NCBI GenBank assembly: GCA_019279435.1
Contig: JAAALK010000285.1
Location: 65,706,865-65,770,864, forward strand
DNA from: Zizania palustris
Taxonomy: Eukaryota > Streptophyta > Magnoliopsida > Poales > Poaceae
Length of the DNA stretch: 64,000 nucleotides
Reading direction: 5' to 3'
Part shown: piece by piece, positions 31,475 to 43,633 of the stretch
Layout: each line of letters starts with the position of its first letter
Numbering within the stretch: position 1 is the first letter of the stretch
Program-made: the position numbers and the translations under genes
The notes under the pieces: generated by a model
The model's database searches: none
Told to the model about the DNA's origin: nothing
What the model saw: the letters and a program-made list of their open reading frames with translations, nothing else

Positions 31475-32745
31475 TGTATTGACATGAAAATGTGCCCCCG
31501 TACTTGTGCCGGTTCGACGATCCAAAAATGTCGTGACACATTGACACCGTGTTCCGACAGCCCTTAATCAGTGGTAAGGGGAAAACGAAGACGCCAGGTA
31601 ATCAAACAAGTACTCAGAAATAAAGTTCAATTAGCCAAAATAAATAATGTTAGTTCTAATCGACCAATTTAAGACGATTATACCAAAAAATAGAGGAGTT
31701 GGTTGAATCGTCAAAACCAAGCTGGTCGGACCTGAGTATGACTCCCGGTCGGACCGACGCATACGAAGGGGGCCGCTGAAGGTACCCTCGGCGTTCTGAT
31801 GCGAAGCAGGCTCCGGGCGGTCGGACCGGTGGAGGACGTCCGGTCTGACTGACGGTAGGCCTCGGTCAGACCGAGGGCTCCGGCGTCACGGGGTCCGGTG
31901 TGAAGGGTGCTCCGGTCCAAGGTGTTTCAACTATGGAGGGGGCCTTTGGCGTGCACTCGTACGGTCGAACCGACCAAGCCCCATCGGTCTGACCGACTGG
32001 TGCCAGCGACACCCTAACAAAGGCGGCACGGATCGGTCAGACCGAGTCCATGTCATCGGTCAGACTGGCGACAGTAGATCTAATCGACGATTTCATCCGG
32101 TGATCTCCTTGCTGGTATGGGACGGAACCCAAAATCTTTGGCGATGAATATGAAGATGTATTCTCTACAAAACACTAAAAATCAAGTAGCAATTCGGCCA
32201 AGGGACCGAATTTCCAAAGGTAGCTAGAAAAAACCGATAAAAGACGATAAGAAGATAGAAATCCGTTACATGGATTAAACATGTGATTCATAGGGAATCA
32301 GCAAGGCTTACCACGATTACGACGTGATGCACGGAGGGCTTTCGGCGCAAGCCCACAAAGATGGACTGAACTAATGCGAAAAGTAGATAAAAAGTGGGTG
32401 TACAATTCAAAACTAGGGTTTTGAAGTATTGATCTGTGTAGATATCCTTTGAATCGGCCTCACCCTTTATTTATAGGGGCTGGTCTCAAGTTCCCTGACT
32501 CCTAAACTAAGTAGGATTCGGCCAAAAGTGGTTAGGATTTATTTATAGATAAAAATAGCCCGGAATCAAACTCTATCTCTAATTTTAGACTTGGGCCGGT
32601 CTGACCGGTCATACATGTCCGGTCGGACCGGCCTACCATGGCCGGTTGGACCGGCCTATGACAGGGAAGACATATTTTTGGCCCAAATTACCAAAATTTG
32701 ATATTTTGACAATTTCGACCATTAATGCCATTTTTTCTATCAACA
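31475..32745 (-). repeat. 5' LTR of family B
   Basis: About 1.27 kb. On the + strand it starts TGTATTGACATGAAAATGTG and ends TTTTCTATCAACA. A - strand TATA box CTATAAATAAAGGG (about 32464-32477) fits transcription leftwards into gag. It contains many CCGGTCNGACCGG-like palindromes (31720-32060 and 32590-32665). The right limit is set by the TG..CA rule and the copia sequence that follows. Confidence 0.65.
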
Positions 32746-32990
32746 CAATCGATGTAAACGACGTTTATTCAAAGAACAAGATAACACTTATCTCCATACA
32801 TAAGCGTATGCACTACTAACATATTCCACATACACATGACTCACTAACGTGAGTATCTAATGCCCATGGTGCTCAATTGTGCCTCAATATTGGGTTGTGG
32901 AATAAGTTTTGTCAATGGATCTGCTATGTTGAAATTCATGTGCACCTTACAAATTTCACATCACCTCTCTCTATGATCCCGCGGATCAGG
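32746..32990 (-). repeat. Copia 3' LTR, proximal part, with end of pol
   Basis: Noncoding except for a decayed end of RNase H read on the - strand. It contains, on the - strand, AATAAACGTCGTTTACATCG at the join with family B. Its other part is 4770-5354. Confidence 0.45.
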
Positions 32991-34069
32991 TGATATCGCT
33001 AAAGTATATGTTTGGACTTCTAGTGTGACCTAGGCTCCTTGGCTTGCACAATGACACCACTATTATCACAATAGAGGTACAATGGACTGGACGCACTAGG
33101 GACAACACCTAGCTCAGAAACCAACTTTCTGATCCAAACGACCTCCTTCATAGCTTCTGAAGCTGTGATATACTCAACTTCTATTGTAGAATCAGCCTCC
33201 GTCTCTTGCTTGGAACTCTTCCAACTTATTGCGCCTCCATTGAGGCAGAACACAAAACCAGATTGTGATCGAGAATCATCTTTATCGGTCTAAAATCTAG
33301 CATCGGTGTAACCACTTACAGTGAGCTCCTCATCACCACCGTAAATTAGGAACATTTCCTCAGCCCTTCTCAAGTATTTGGGGATACTTTTTACTACAGC
33401 CCAGTGAATTTCACCCACGTTTGATTGGTACCTACTCGTAACACATAGAGCATATGAAACATTTGGGCATGTACACAACATGGCATAAATGATGGACCCG
33501 ATTGCAGAGGCATACAGGATCACACTCATTTTCTCTAGTTTATAAGGTGTCATGACACATTGAGTCTTACTAAGAGAAATACCATGTCACATTAGCAGAA
33601 ATCCCTTCTTGGAATTCTCCATTTTGAACCATTTCAAAACCTTATCAATGTACATACTCTAGTTTAATCCAATTAGCCACTTTGATCTATCCCTATAGAT
33701 ATTTATGCCCAAAATGTATGCTGCCTCTCCAAGATCTTTCATCCAAAAACTGTTTTTCAATGAAGTCTTGATGACATTCAACAAAGGAATGTCATTTCTA
33801 ATCAATAATATGTCATCCACATTTAAGACCAGAAATACAAGTGAGCTCCCACTAGAATTTTTGTAAACATAAGGCTCTTCTTCGTTCTTGATGAAGCCAA
33901 ACCCTTTGACTATCTCATCAAAACAAAGATTCCAACTCCGAGAAGCTTGCTTCAGCCCATAAATGGATTTTTGCAACTTACAAACTTACCCAGCCTTTTC
34001 CGGATTATCAAGACCTTCAGGTTATGTCATGTACACATCTTCACTTAGGTTTCCATTCAGGAAAGCCAT
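32991..34069 (-). pseudogene. Copia RT (second half) and RNase H
   Basis: Ty1/copia signature motifs on the - strand. 33976-33659 has KSIYGLKQASRSWN and the YVDD-type box as NVDDILLIRND. 33553-33290 has PYASAIGS-like YASAIGSIIYAMLCTCPNVSYA and RYQSNVGEIHWAVVKSIPKYLR. 33253-33020 is RNase H (SWKSSKQETEADSTIEVEYITASEAMKEVVWIRKL). Frame breaks separate them. The Tyr to Asn change in the YVDD box would itself harm catalysis. Sequence upstream in the gene continues at 56810 beyond copy 2. Confidence 0.88.
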
Positions 34070-34562
34070 TGTTGGTGTAAAAGATTACGCTAATAGGTTT
34101 TCAAAGATTAGAAACTAACAAACGAAGTGTCTGTGAAATGAACTATTTGAAGCATCAAATTGGATAATAGCTCGAAGCAGTTCGAAGTTGTGAACTGAAT
34201 AACTGAGTATTCGATCCCTATTACAGGGTAAAATGGGGGGTATTTATAGGTAAAAATCTTAAGGAAAAGACCTTTTTACCCCTCAATTACAACTGACATA
34301 GTGGAGACTCTTTGTTACCCCTAATAGGGTTAAAATGGTAAAAGACTAATCTAATCAGAAAGAAGATACGTCTTCCATCCTTGCTAGCAGATAAGCTCTC
34401 TGAAGATTCGACCTTCGAAGTTATACTCCGAACAGAAGTCCGCATTGATTCTTTGAACTTGATCATGTTCTAAACCGGAGATAATACTGGATCTTCGGTT
34501 TAGAAGATTGCCTTTGCCTTATTACCGCAGAAACCCTGAGGATGAAGTATTTTCCCCCAACA
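34070..34562 (-). repeat. 3' LTR of Tat-aORF copy 2
   Basis: Starts TGTTGGTGTAAAAG, ends TTTTCCCCCAACA. The adjacent polypurine tract is altered (ATAGCGCCTCGAATACG on the + strand, against GTAGCCCCTCGAATACG in copy 3). Confidence 0.92.
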
Positions 34563-34890
34563 ATAGCGCCTCGAATACGCTTCTCTGAATGATCTGTAAG
34601 GTTAGGAGAGCAGTATACGCAAGAAAAATAATAATGTGTAGGGGTTAATAAAATTTATCAACCTTCGAAATATCCAAAAATTTAGAACTTCGAATCGATT
34701 TCTAAGAGAGTCTTATTCAAACAACTCTGAAATCAATTTCTATGAAGTCGAAAAGACCTTTAGACTCAGAAAAAATAGGCGTTATCTTTTTCCTTTCAGA
34801 AGAAGCTATGACACCACTTTAATTTCGTAAGTAGTAATGGTCAAGAAGATGGAACACCAAGTCTGAACGGTAAAAAATCACGAGTCTAGG

Positions 34891-34900
34891 CTATAAATAG
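34891..34900 (+). promoter_or_regulatory. TATA box of the antisense gene, copy 2
   Basis: CTATAAATAG, 96 bp upstream of the ATG at 34996, conserved in position and sequence with copies 1 and 3. Confidence 0.72.
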
Positions 34901-34995
34901 ATGGTCCAGAAACATCTAGGATACCTTTCTCACCGTCCTTGCGCAATCCACTGCTTAGCCTCCAAACTTTAGCTCCAAACATCCTGTTCTGCTTG

Positions 34996-35897
34996 ATGGC
35001 GAAGACAAGCTTCAAGGCTCCCGGGGCAACCTCGGCCTTAGCCAGCCAGCAAGCCATGGTGGCGACAGCAACTGCGGGGAATCCCCCACAAGTTGGCCCC
35101 CACGACCTTCTCCCAGCCTCCTCGAAGTACTCTGACCAATCTTATAAGCTAGGGCCATCAACCTGCAAGAAGAAGAAGATTGCAGCAGTAGTTGCGGGGA
35201 AAATTAACCTGGGGGTTAATGTCCGCAAGCCCGGGAAGGAGGCCATCCCTTTGCCTCGGCCCGGAGAAGTAGTCGTTTTCGAAGCCTTCTTCGAAGCGGG
35301 GTTGGGGCTTCCTAGCGGTGGACTTTTTGTTAGAGGTATTAGATCTTTTCCACGTTACTCTTCCTCAACTGTCTCCGAATGCGATAGCATGCCTCGCTAT
35401 CTTCGAGTGGGCGCTACGAGCCAAAGGCTGCGAAGAGAGAGCAGAAATATTCGCAGCACTTCACAAAGCCTCTTGCTAGCCGAAGACTTAACAGGGCTCC
35501 GGAGGAGAAAAAATTGTAGTTGCCTTCGGCAGCATTAACTTCAGATGCCGGTATGAGTTCCGAATTGTGATTTCTAGCTAAGGCCATCAATGCCAGATGG
35601 TATACAGATTGGATTCTTCGGTGGTTCTACACCGAAGTGGGAGTAGACAATAGTTTGGTCCGGCCTCTGCAAGATATATACTTCCGAAGGGAAGCCAAAG
35701 TTCATCTAGACCCTGGCCAGCTCGAAGCTCGTCTTAATCTACTTCAAAGAATTAGTCGTCGCATGAGCATGCGAGACTAGCAGAGGAGTTCATTAGGCTC
35801 CAGATTCTGCCTCTGATGGCCAACTGGCCTATTAACTTTGAAGAGGATCTAGAGGGTGGACTCTAGGAAAATTTCTTCGAAGTTTGAGCACTGCAGG
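34996..35897 (+). pseudogene. Antisense gene of copy 2, exon 1
   Basis: Starts MAKTSFKAPGATSALASQQ at ATG 34996; the open frame extends upstream to 34939 without support. The PF04195-like core begins PRPGEVVVFEAFFEAGLGLP, then a frameshift near 35320 disrupts it; ARYLRVGATSQ.. is the wrong frame. Further breaks follow. CRM copy 2 inserted exactly at the exon 1/intron 1 junction (CTGCAG|G), leaving GCAGG on both sides. The gene resumes at 43634. Confidence 0.78.
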
Positions 35898-36808
35898 TGA
35901 TGGGGGAGTGGTCCCGATCTTCCGCTAGGTAAAGGATAAACTTGGGTTGGTGGAGAATCTCGACGTTGGCGATCCAAGGCTCCGGTCCGGCGGATCAAAA
36001 CCTTGCAATCGTTACACCACTGTCTCCGTTGGTTATCAACCACGCAGGACGCGATTGACCTCGCCACGAAGGCTAATTCCTGCAAGCGAACCCAAGAACA
36101 CAAGCAAGAACAGGAAGGATACAAATCGAATGCCAAATCACAGACAAACGAAGATAAGGTGAGGTTTCACAAACGCCAATGCAGCAGCCAATCGGTCCGG
36201 TGCAAGAGGCGGGATCTAAACACAACAGTGTAGATGCAACAATAGCAAAACCTAACCCTAGAGGTGGCTGGCGTGAGAATATATAGGGCGGCGGCCTGTG
36301 GAAGGTGAACAGACTTGGGCTGTGGGCTAGAAGACGTACAGACTCAGATTATGGCCAACACGGCCCAGTTCTGTCACGCAGGACTGTTTTAAATACACAG
36401 GACGACTCGAGACTCCAAATGAGGTGAAACCAACGGCAAACGATCCGTATTCTCCTTAGCTTTCCAAAAAGTCCAAGAACGCGCCAATCGGACTTCATAT
36501 GAGGAAGTTATGACCATTTTGGTGAATGGTGGTCGATGTAGTCCGAACCAGCGAATTCTTGACCTCAAATCATCCGTGCGGCTCCGTCTTCAACTCCAAC
36601 TCTTCTATTCCATCTCCCATGTTCCTAAGCAACAAAATATTACTAGAATTCAGTAGCATCCCAGTCTAAACAAATATAATCAAAGTTGCTAAGGAAAGAA
36701 TTAACCTCATGGTTCAAGCGACGGGCACGGGCGCGTGTGATTGGTCCTTGTAGCTGAATTGTAGGTGGAGGCTCCATGTGTGTATCATGTGAAGTGATGT
36801 CCTCATCA
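35898..36808 (-). repeat. 3' LTR of CRM copy 2
   Basis: Starts TGATGGGGGAGTGG and ends TCCTCATCA on the + strand. The polypurine tract, read on the - strand AAGAGGGGGAGGA, lies next to it at 36809-36821. The pol frame ends inside it at 36643 after an indel that changes the final residues (..YICLDWDATEF). Confidence 0.95.
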
Positions 36809-39800
36809 TCCTCCCCCTCTTGAATTGGAGTCGTCCTCGACTCAAGCTCATCATCATCTCCCAAATAGGGCTTTAAATCTGGAATGTTAAATGTGGGACT
36901 AACCCCAAAAGCTGCAGGCAACTCAAGCTTATATGCATTGTCATTTATCTTCTCAAGCACACGGAAAGGACCATCAGCACGTGGCATCAATTTAGACTTT
37001 CTTAAATCAGGAAAACGATCCTTGCGCAAGTGCAACCAAACAAGATCACCTGGTTCAAATGTTATCTCTTTTCTACCCTTACTACCATAAGCACAATATT
37101 TCTCGTTCATTTTCTCTATGTTTGCTTTAGTAGTTTCATGCATCTTAAGCAATAATTCAGCACGTGTAGTAGCATCAAAATTCAAGTTTTCAGATGGTGG
37201 TAATGGTAGCAAATCAATAGGAGCACGCGGATTAAAGCCATAGACCACTTGAAACGGACTTACCTTAGTAGTGGAGTGTACTGACCTATATATGCAAACT
37301 CAATATGAGGTAGACACTCTTCCCAAAGCTTCAAGTTGGTCTTCAAAACAGCCCTCAACATGGTAGACAATGTACGGTTGACGACCTCCGTTTGTCCATC
37401 CGTTTGGGGGTGACAAGTAGTAGAAAACAGCAGCTTCGTCCCCAACTTATGCCACAACGTCCTCCAAAAATGACTTAAGAATTTGGCATCACGATCTGAA
37501 ACGATGGTATTGGGAACTCCATGCAAGCGTACGACCTCTCTGAAAAACAAATCAGCAACATTTGTAGCATCGTCGCTCTTGTGACAAGGTATAAAATGCG
37601 CCATTTTAGAGAAACGATCTACCACCACAAAAATACTATCTCTCCCCCTTCTAGTTCTAGGTAGTCCTAACACAAAATCCATAGAAATATCCTCCCAAGG
37701 TACACTAGGAACGGGCAGAGGCATATAAAGACCATGTGGGTTTAGACGGGACTTAGCTTTATTGCAAGTAGTGCATCGTGCCACATAGCGCTCAACATCT
37801 CGTCTCATCCTAGGCCAATAGAAGTGTGTGGACAGCACATCTTCGGTTTTCTTTGATCCAAAATGACCCATCAAACCACCACCGTGTGCTTCCTGCAATA
37901 ACAACAAGCGAAGAGAGCTAGCCGGAACGCATAACTTGTTAGCACGAAAAAGATATCCATGATTCAGCACATATTTGTTCCAAGCACGGTCATTTGTACA
38001 ATTTGCAAAAGCATCTTTGAAGTCCAAATCAGTAGCATACATGTCCTTTAATGTTTCTAAACCAAAGATCTTATAATCAAGTTGAGAAAGCAATGTATAT
38101 CGTCTAGATAAAGCATCAGCAATCACATTATCTTTCCCTTTCTTATGCTTAATGATATATGGAAAAGTCTCAATAAATTCTACCCATTTAGCATGTCGTT
38201 TATTCAGATTTGCTTGACTACGTATATGCTTCAAAGCTTCATGATCCGAATGAATAATAAACTCCTTAGGCAAAAGGTAATGTTGCCAAGTTTCAAGCAC
38301 ACGGACTAAGGCATATAATTCCTTATCATAGGTAGAATAGTTCAACTGTGGGCCATGTAATTTCTCACTAAAATAGGCCACGGGTTTACCTCCTTGCAGC
38401 AGCACACCTCCTAATCCAAAACCACTAGCATCACATTCTAACTCAAAAGGCTTACCGAAGTCGGGTAACTGAAGTAGAGGTGCATGTGTAAGGCGATCTT
38501 TGAGTGTGGCAAAAGCTTGTTCATGTGCTGGCTCCCAAGTAAAAGTAACTCCCTTCTTGGTCAACTCATGCAAAGGACCGGCTATGGTGCTGAAATCTTT
38601 CACAAAACGCCGGTAGAAACCTGCAAGACCAAGAAAACTACGTACCTGTGTGATAGTTTGGGGATGCGGCCAGCTGTTGATTGCTTCTACCTTTGCCGCG
38701 TCAACCTCAATACCCTGTGGAGTGACAACATATCCAAGAAACACAACTCGATCCGTGCAAAACGTGCACTTCTCAAGGTTACCAAACATTCTAGCCTCAC
38801 GGAGGACAGAAAAAACAGCACGTAGGTGTTCAACATGTTCAGTGAGAGACTTGCTATAAACCAAGATATCATCAAAGTATACAACCACAAAGCGTCCTAT
38901 AAAGTGCCGTAGGACTTCATTCATCAAGCGCATGAAGGTACTAGGTGCATTAGTAAGTCCAAAGGCATGACAAGCCACTCATATAATCCAAACTTTGTTT
39001 TAAAAGCAGTTTTCCATTCATCACCTAGTTTCATGCGAATTTGGTGGTAGCCACTACGGAGATCGATCTTAGAAAAGATAATGGCACCACTAAGCTCATC
39101 AAGCATGTCATCCAATCTAGGAATAGGGTGTCGATATCGAATGGTGATATTATTAATAGCACGACAATCAACACACATGCGCCAACTACCATCTTTCTTA
39201 GGTACCAAAAGAACGGGTACTGCACAAGGACTAAGGCTTTCACGGACGTACCCACGATCAAGAAGGTCCTGTACTTGGCGCTCAATTTCTTTTGTCTCCT
39301 CCGGATTGGTACGGTACGCTGCACGATTAGGAAGAGACGCTCCCGGGACCAAATCAATTTGGTGCTCGATGCCGCGTATCGGTGGCAGCCCGGGTGGTAT
39401 CTCAGCAGGAAAAACATCTTTAAACTCCTGCAAAAGGTCAGTGACTGCAACAGGAACAGAGCTAGGAATGTTCGCAAGTGAAAACAACACGTTTGTGCAA
39501 ATCAAGCCATATAGCAAGGGGTATCATCACAAATTTCAGCAAGGTCAGTTTTAGTTGCAAGCATGACACACCCTTTCAGATTTATAACTTGTGATGAAGA
39601 AGGAGAAGCAATTTTATCTTCCTGTTGCCTCAAAAGCGTCTTAGCTACTTGCTGATTTTCAGAAGGTTGTTTGCTCTTTTGTGCATCCCTAGCATGTTTT
39701 TCTTGTTCAAATTTTACAATTTCAGCAGGAGTCATAGGAAGCAATGTAACTTTCTTTCCTTTATACATAAATGTGTACTGTATTGCTCCTACCATGGTGT

Positions 39801-41450
39801 GTAGCATCAGTATCATACTCCCAAGTTCTACCAAGTAACAGAGAACATGCTTGCATTGGTACTACATCAAAATCAGCAGCTCCTGAAGTATGTACCAATG
39901 GAAAATTTGATGTGAGCTGTTTGTGTTACCTTGACCTTACCGCTATTGTTGAACCATTGCACATGGTAAGGGTGTGGATGCGCGCGTGTGGGAAGTTGAA
40001 GCTTCATTACCATGTCGTGGCTCACCAAATTGTTGCAACTACCGCTGTCGATGATGACACGTACACGACGGTTATTGACGCTGAAGAAGGTCTGAAACAG
40101 ATTGTTCCGTTGTGCCCTGTCGTCCTGCTCCATGTGTGTGCTCAAGACGCGTTGTACAATAAGTGCTTCAAGGTCGGCAGTGGCATCCGACGCAATAACA
40201 GCGTAAATCGTCGAATGTATCATCATCTCCTGCAATGTTAGCAGCAAGTGCATATTCATCTTCAACATCACTAGCACTTACATAGCCACCGTCTTCCGTA
40301 GCAATATAAGCCCGCTGACTAGGGCAGTCTTTCATCATATGGCCAAATCCTTTGCATCTGTGACACTGGATCGCTGCAGAACGTGCAGTAGAGGCTGCCG
40401 AGGAGGTGGGCTTGGCTGGCGCCTTGGATGCTGCAGTCTTGGAACTCTCAACCTGGGCTGTAGATGTAGAAGGTGCTGATGTAGCCGCCGGTCGAGAAGG
40501 GGGTGGGGGTGGTCGTTGCTGTTGCCCACTTGAGCGTGAAGTAGCACCACCAATGTTGGTCCTCATGCTGCGTTGTGGTTGTTGGCGACCCTGCAATTCT
40601 TTTTCTGCAAGCATAGCAAGGTGGAAAAGATGAGTGATAGTATTGTATTCTTTATAATCAATGATATCCTGAATTTCACGTCTTAAACCACCATAAAAAC
40701 GGGCCATTTTATCCTCATTGTCCTCCTCAATTTCAGCACGCATGCAACCTATTTGCAACTCCTGATAATACTCCTCTACCGATTTATTTCCTTGGTTTAG
40801 GCGCTGCAATTTTTTTCTCAAATCACGTTTATATGAAGGAGGGACCCATCTACCACGCATTTGCCGTTTTAACATATCCCAAGTTTGTGGTTCATTTCCA
40901 ACCTGAACTATTTCAGTCCACCAAGAAGGGCATATCCAGTGAAGTCACTAGTAGCTAAACGCACGCGGTGGATAGCAGGAACCATGTGAGCATTAAATTT
41001 TTGTTCGACTGACATCTCCCAATCTAAATATGCATCTAGATCATAGGTGCCAGCAAAAGGGGGTACTGAAAATTTTACCTTAGAGTAGGGATCATTGTTC
41101 CTGTGGTTGTCATTGTTACCTCGTGGAGGGCGGTTGCGGTGGCCGCCCATACCTTGACGGTTGAACTGAAAGCGATGACGTGCAGCCTCGTCAGGGTCAA
41201 TGGCATTGTTTCCGGCATAGGATAGGTCATCTTCCTCTTCAATATGATCGTCTTCCTCTTCAACATGTTCATCGTTGGCTCGTGCAGCAGGCAATCGTGT
41301 TTCCAAGGCAGTCATTCGGTCCACTAGGTCAGCCACAGTACGCGCGAGACGTTCGATGGAATGTTGGGTCTGCCGCTGAGACTCTAGTAGAGCACGCCGT
41401 GAGACACAGTCATTAAAATCAGATGGAGGGGTGCCGCTGTTATCTGCCAT
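36643..41450 (-). pseudogene. gag-pol: CRM copy 2 gag-pol with seven frameshifts
   Basis: Gag starts at ATG 41450 (MADNSGTPPSDFND). Frame breaks against copy 1 lie near 40925, 40205, 39895, 39782, 39520, 38965 and 37290. Between them the protein is almost the same as copy 1: zinc knuckle CHRCKGFGHMMKDC, protease VIIDSGSCN, RT with YFDD, RNase H ELECDASG, integrase VSDRDAKF and TDGQTEVVNR. At the gag/pol joint it has a GAA codon where copy 1 has TAA, so the fused frame is ancestral. No full-length product is possible as written. Confidence 0.9.
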
Positions 41451-42708
41451 GTTAGTGAAAAGATAGAACAACAAAGAATAATCCTATGTAAAACAGCTAG
41501 GTGGGGTGGTGGGTGTGGGGTGGAAGCAATCCGTCAAGCACCTTACCCACGCTTGCAAGTGTTCTTACCACTGCCGCAGGGAGGTCACCGTCCTACAGGT
41601 GATGAACCAAGTGGAGGGTGGTGTACAATTGCAAGAAATGAACCTGTCCTGACCAAGAGAAAGGTGTAGCTTGGAAGGCAAAGTGAGTAGCAAGGATTAG
41701 CGATAATAATAACAGTTAAACCAAGTTCAATAAGTATTCCCAAGTACTCGTCAAAGTTGCTTGCCTTAGTGCTCCCAAGGTGAACATTCAAGCAATAGAG
41801 GGAAACTATGTGCCCAAAAATCCAAAGGAAGCAACACAGGCCAAATTCAGCTCTCTGCAGATCGGACAAGGGGTCGGACAAGAGATCGGACAAGTGATCG
41901 GACAAGGGTATGTGCACAAATAATTTTTTTTTTCTGCTGCTGATCGGATCGGACAAGGGATCGGACAAGAGTTCGGACAAAGGTTCAGACAAGAGATCGG
42001 ACAAGCAACACACAGCCAATGACTGCCTCAGATTGGACAAGAGTTCGGACAGGAGTTCGGACAAAAGATCGGACAAGAGTTCGGACAAGCAACTAACAGG
42101 ATCGCTTCTCTTTTTTTTTTATTTTTTTTCTCCTTTTTTTTTCTCTATTTTTTTTGAACAAGGATGACTAGAGATGCAACCACAAAAATTGGCACCTACA
42201 ACTGAGGTGGGATGTGGCTTACAAAAATTCAAACAAGTTCACTGTCCGGCGAGCAAAAACTTTGTCCAATTTTTTTCTTTATCTTCCTGATTTTTTTTGG
42301 CGAGTTTGGTGAGGGCAGCCGGTTAGGGTACCCACCCAAATCGGGTCAGGAACACGCTCAAAAAATTTCAGATTTCTCTGCCAAACGAGCGAAAAGTTAT
42401 GCCTGTTTTACTGAAGGGGGGTCACAAAGACTGGATGTGGAAAACAAAGTAGGGTTGCGGAAGGGGGGGGGTTTCGGTGGGGAATTTTTTTTTTCTGAGA
42501 CACAAGAACAACTACTACTCAAACGACACAGAGGGATGACTAAACCAGCAACAAGACTCGACCAAGAACATGAACTCAACAAAGTTAAAACTGAAATTAA
42601 AATCGCAAGGCACAAAGGGGTTCTCGGTGGGGAATTTTTTTTTGGTGCGGTTTTCTGGACTCTAGGTAAAAACAAAAGCAGATCGAGATTACCTAACGGG
42701 AAATCTGA
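41451..42708 (-). other. CRM copy 2 leader with minisatellite
   Basis: Matches the copy 1 leader. The TCGGACAAGAGT array at 41865-42095 (the - strand form of CTTGTCCGA) has fewer monomers and lacks one higher-order block. Long A/T homopolymers flank it. It is noncoding. Confidence 0.8.
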
Positions 42709-42720
42709 GCTCTGATACCA
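42709..42720 (-). other. Primer binding site of CRM copy 2, tRNA-iMet type
   Basis: GCTCTGATACCA on the + strand, so TGGTATCAGAGC in element orientation, two bases from the 5' LTR at 42723. Confidence 0.93.
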
Positions 42721-42722
42721 GC

Positions 42723-43633
42723 TGATGGGGGAGTGGTCCCGATCTTCCGCTAGGTAAAGGATAAACTTGGGTTGGTGGAGAATCTCGACGTTGGCGATCC
42801 AAGGCTCCGGTCCGGCGGATCAAAACCTTGCAATCGTTACACCACTGTCTCCGTTGGTTATCAACCACGCAGGACGCGATTGACCTCGCCACGAAGGCTA
42901 ATTCCTGCAAGCGAACCCAAGAACACAAGCAAGAACAGGAAGGATACAAATCGAATGCCAAATCACAGACAAACGAAGATAAGGTGAGGTTTCACAAACG
43001 CCAATGCAGCAGCCTAATCGGTCCGGTGCAAGAGGCGGGATCTAAACACAACAGTGTAGATGCAACAATAGCAAAACCTAACCCTAGAGGTGGCTGGCGT
43101 GAGAATATATAGGGCGGCGGCCTGTGGAAGGTGAACAGACTTGGGCTGTGGGCTAGAAGACGTACAGACTCAGATTATGGCCAACACGGCCCAGTTCTGT
43201 CACGCAGGACTGTTTTAAATACACAGGACGACTCGAGACTCCAAATGAGGTGAAACCAACGGCAAACGATCCGTATTCTCCTTAGCTTTCCAAAAAGTCC
43301 AAGAACGCGCCAATCGGACTTCGTATGAGGAAGTTATGACCATTTTGGTGAATGGTGGTCGATGTAGTCCGAACCAGCGAATTCTTGACTTCAAATCATC
43401 CGTGCGGCTCCGTCTTCAACTCCAACTCTTCTATTCCATCTCCCATGTTCCTAAGCAACAAAATATTACTAGAATTCAGTAGCATCCCATCCAAACAAAT
43501 ATAATCAAAGTTGCTAAGGAAAGAATTAACCTCATGGTTCAAGCGACGGGCACGGGCGCGTGTGATTGGTCCTTGTAGCTGAATTGTAGGTGGAGGCTCC
43601 ATGTGTGTATCATGTGAAGTGATGTCCTCATCA
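42723..43633 (-). repeat. 5' LTR of CRM copy 2
   Basis: 911 bp. It carries the TATA-like GAATATATAG (- strand CTATATATTC) near 43102-43111 and, in element orientation, the open C-terminal pol frame through GIEELELKTEPHG. Confidence 0.95.

Larger units (their letters stand above)
5355..32745 (-). mobile_element. Family B: Tat-like Ty3/gypsy element (-), interrupted and rearranged
   Basis: Reading leftwards on the - strand, it has a 5' LTR at 32745-31475, a primer-site-like TGACTCCACTGGGG at 31466-31453, and gag from about 31441. Protease lies near 28.0-27.7 kb and RT, RNase H and integrase at 16294-13618. The coding region is continuous across Tat-aORF copy 1 once that copy and one TCTAC are removed. 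Integrase stops abruptly at 13618, next to LTR-B ends lying in conflicting orientations (5355-5739 and 13535-13614), so the 3' end is rearranged. All genes are degenerate. Confidence 0.7.
35898..43633 (-). mobile_element. CRM-like Ty3/gypsy retrotransposon, copy 2, frameshifted
   Basis: 7,736 bp, target duplications GCAGG (35893-35897 and 43634-43638). Both LTRs are 911 bp: 42723-43633 (5') and 35898-36808 (3'). By eye they differ by about three substitutions and two compensating one-base indels, roughly 0.4%. Same primer site, leader minisatellite and gag-pol as copy 1. Gag-pol holds seven single-base frame breaks, unexpected for such similar LTRs. Confidence 0.93.
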
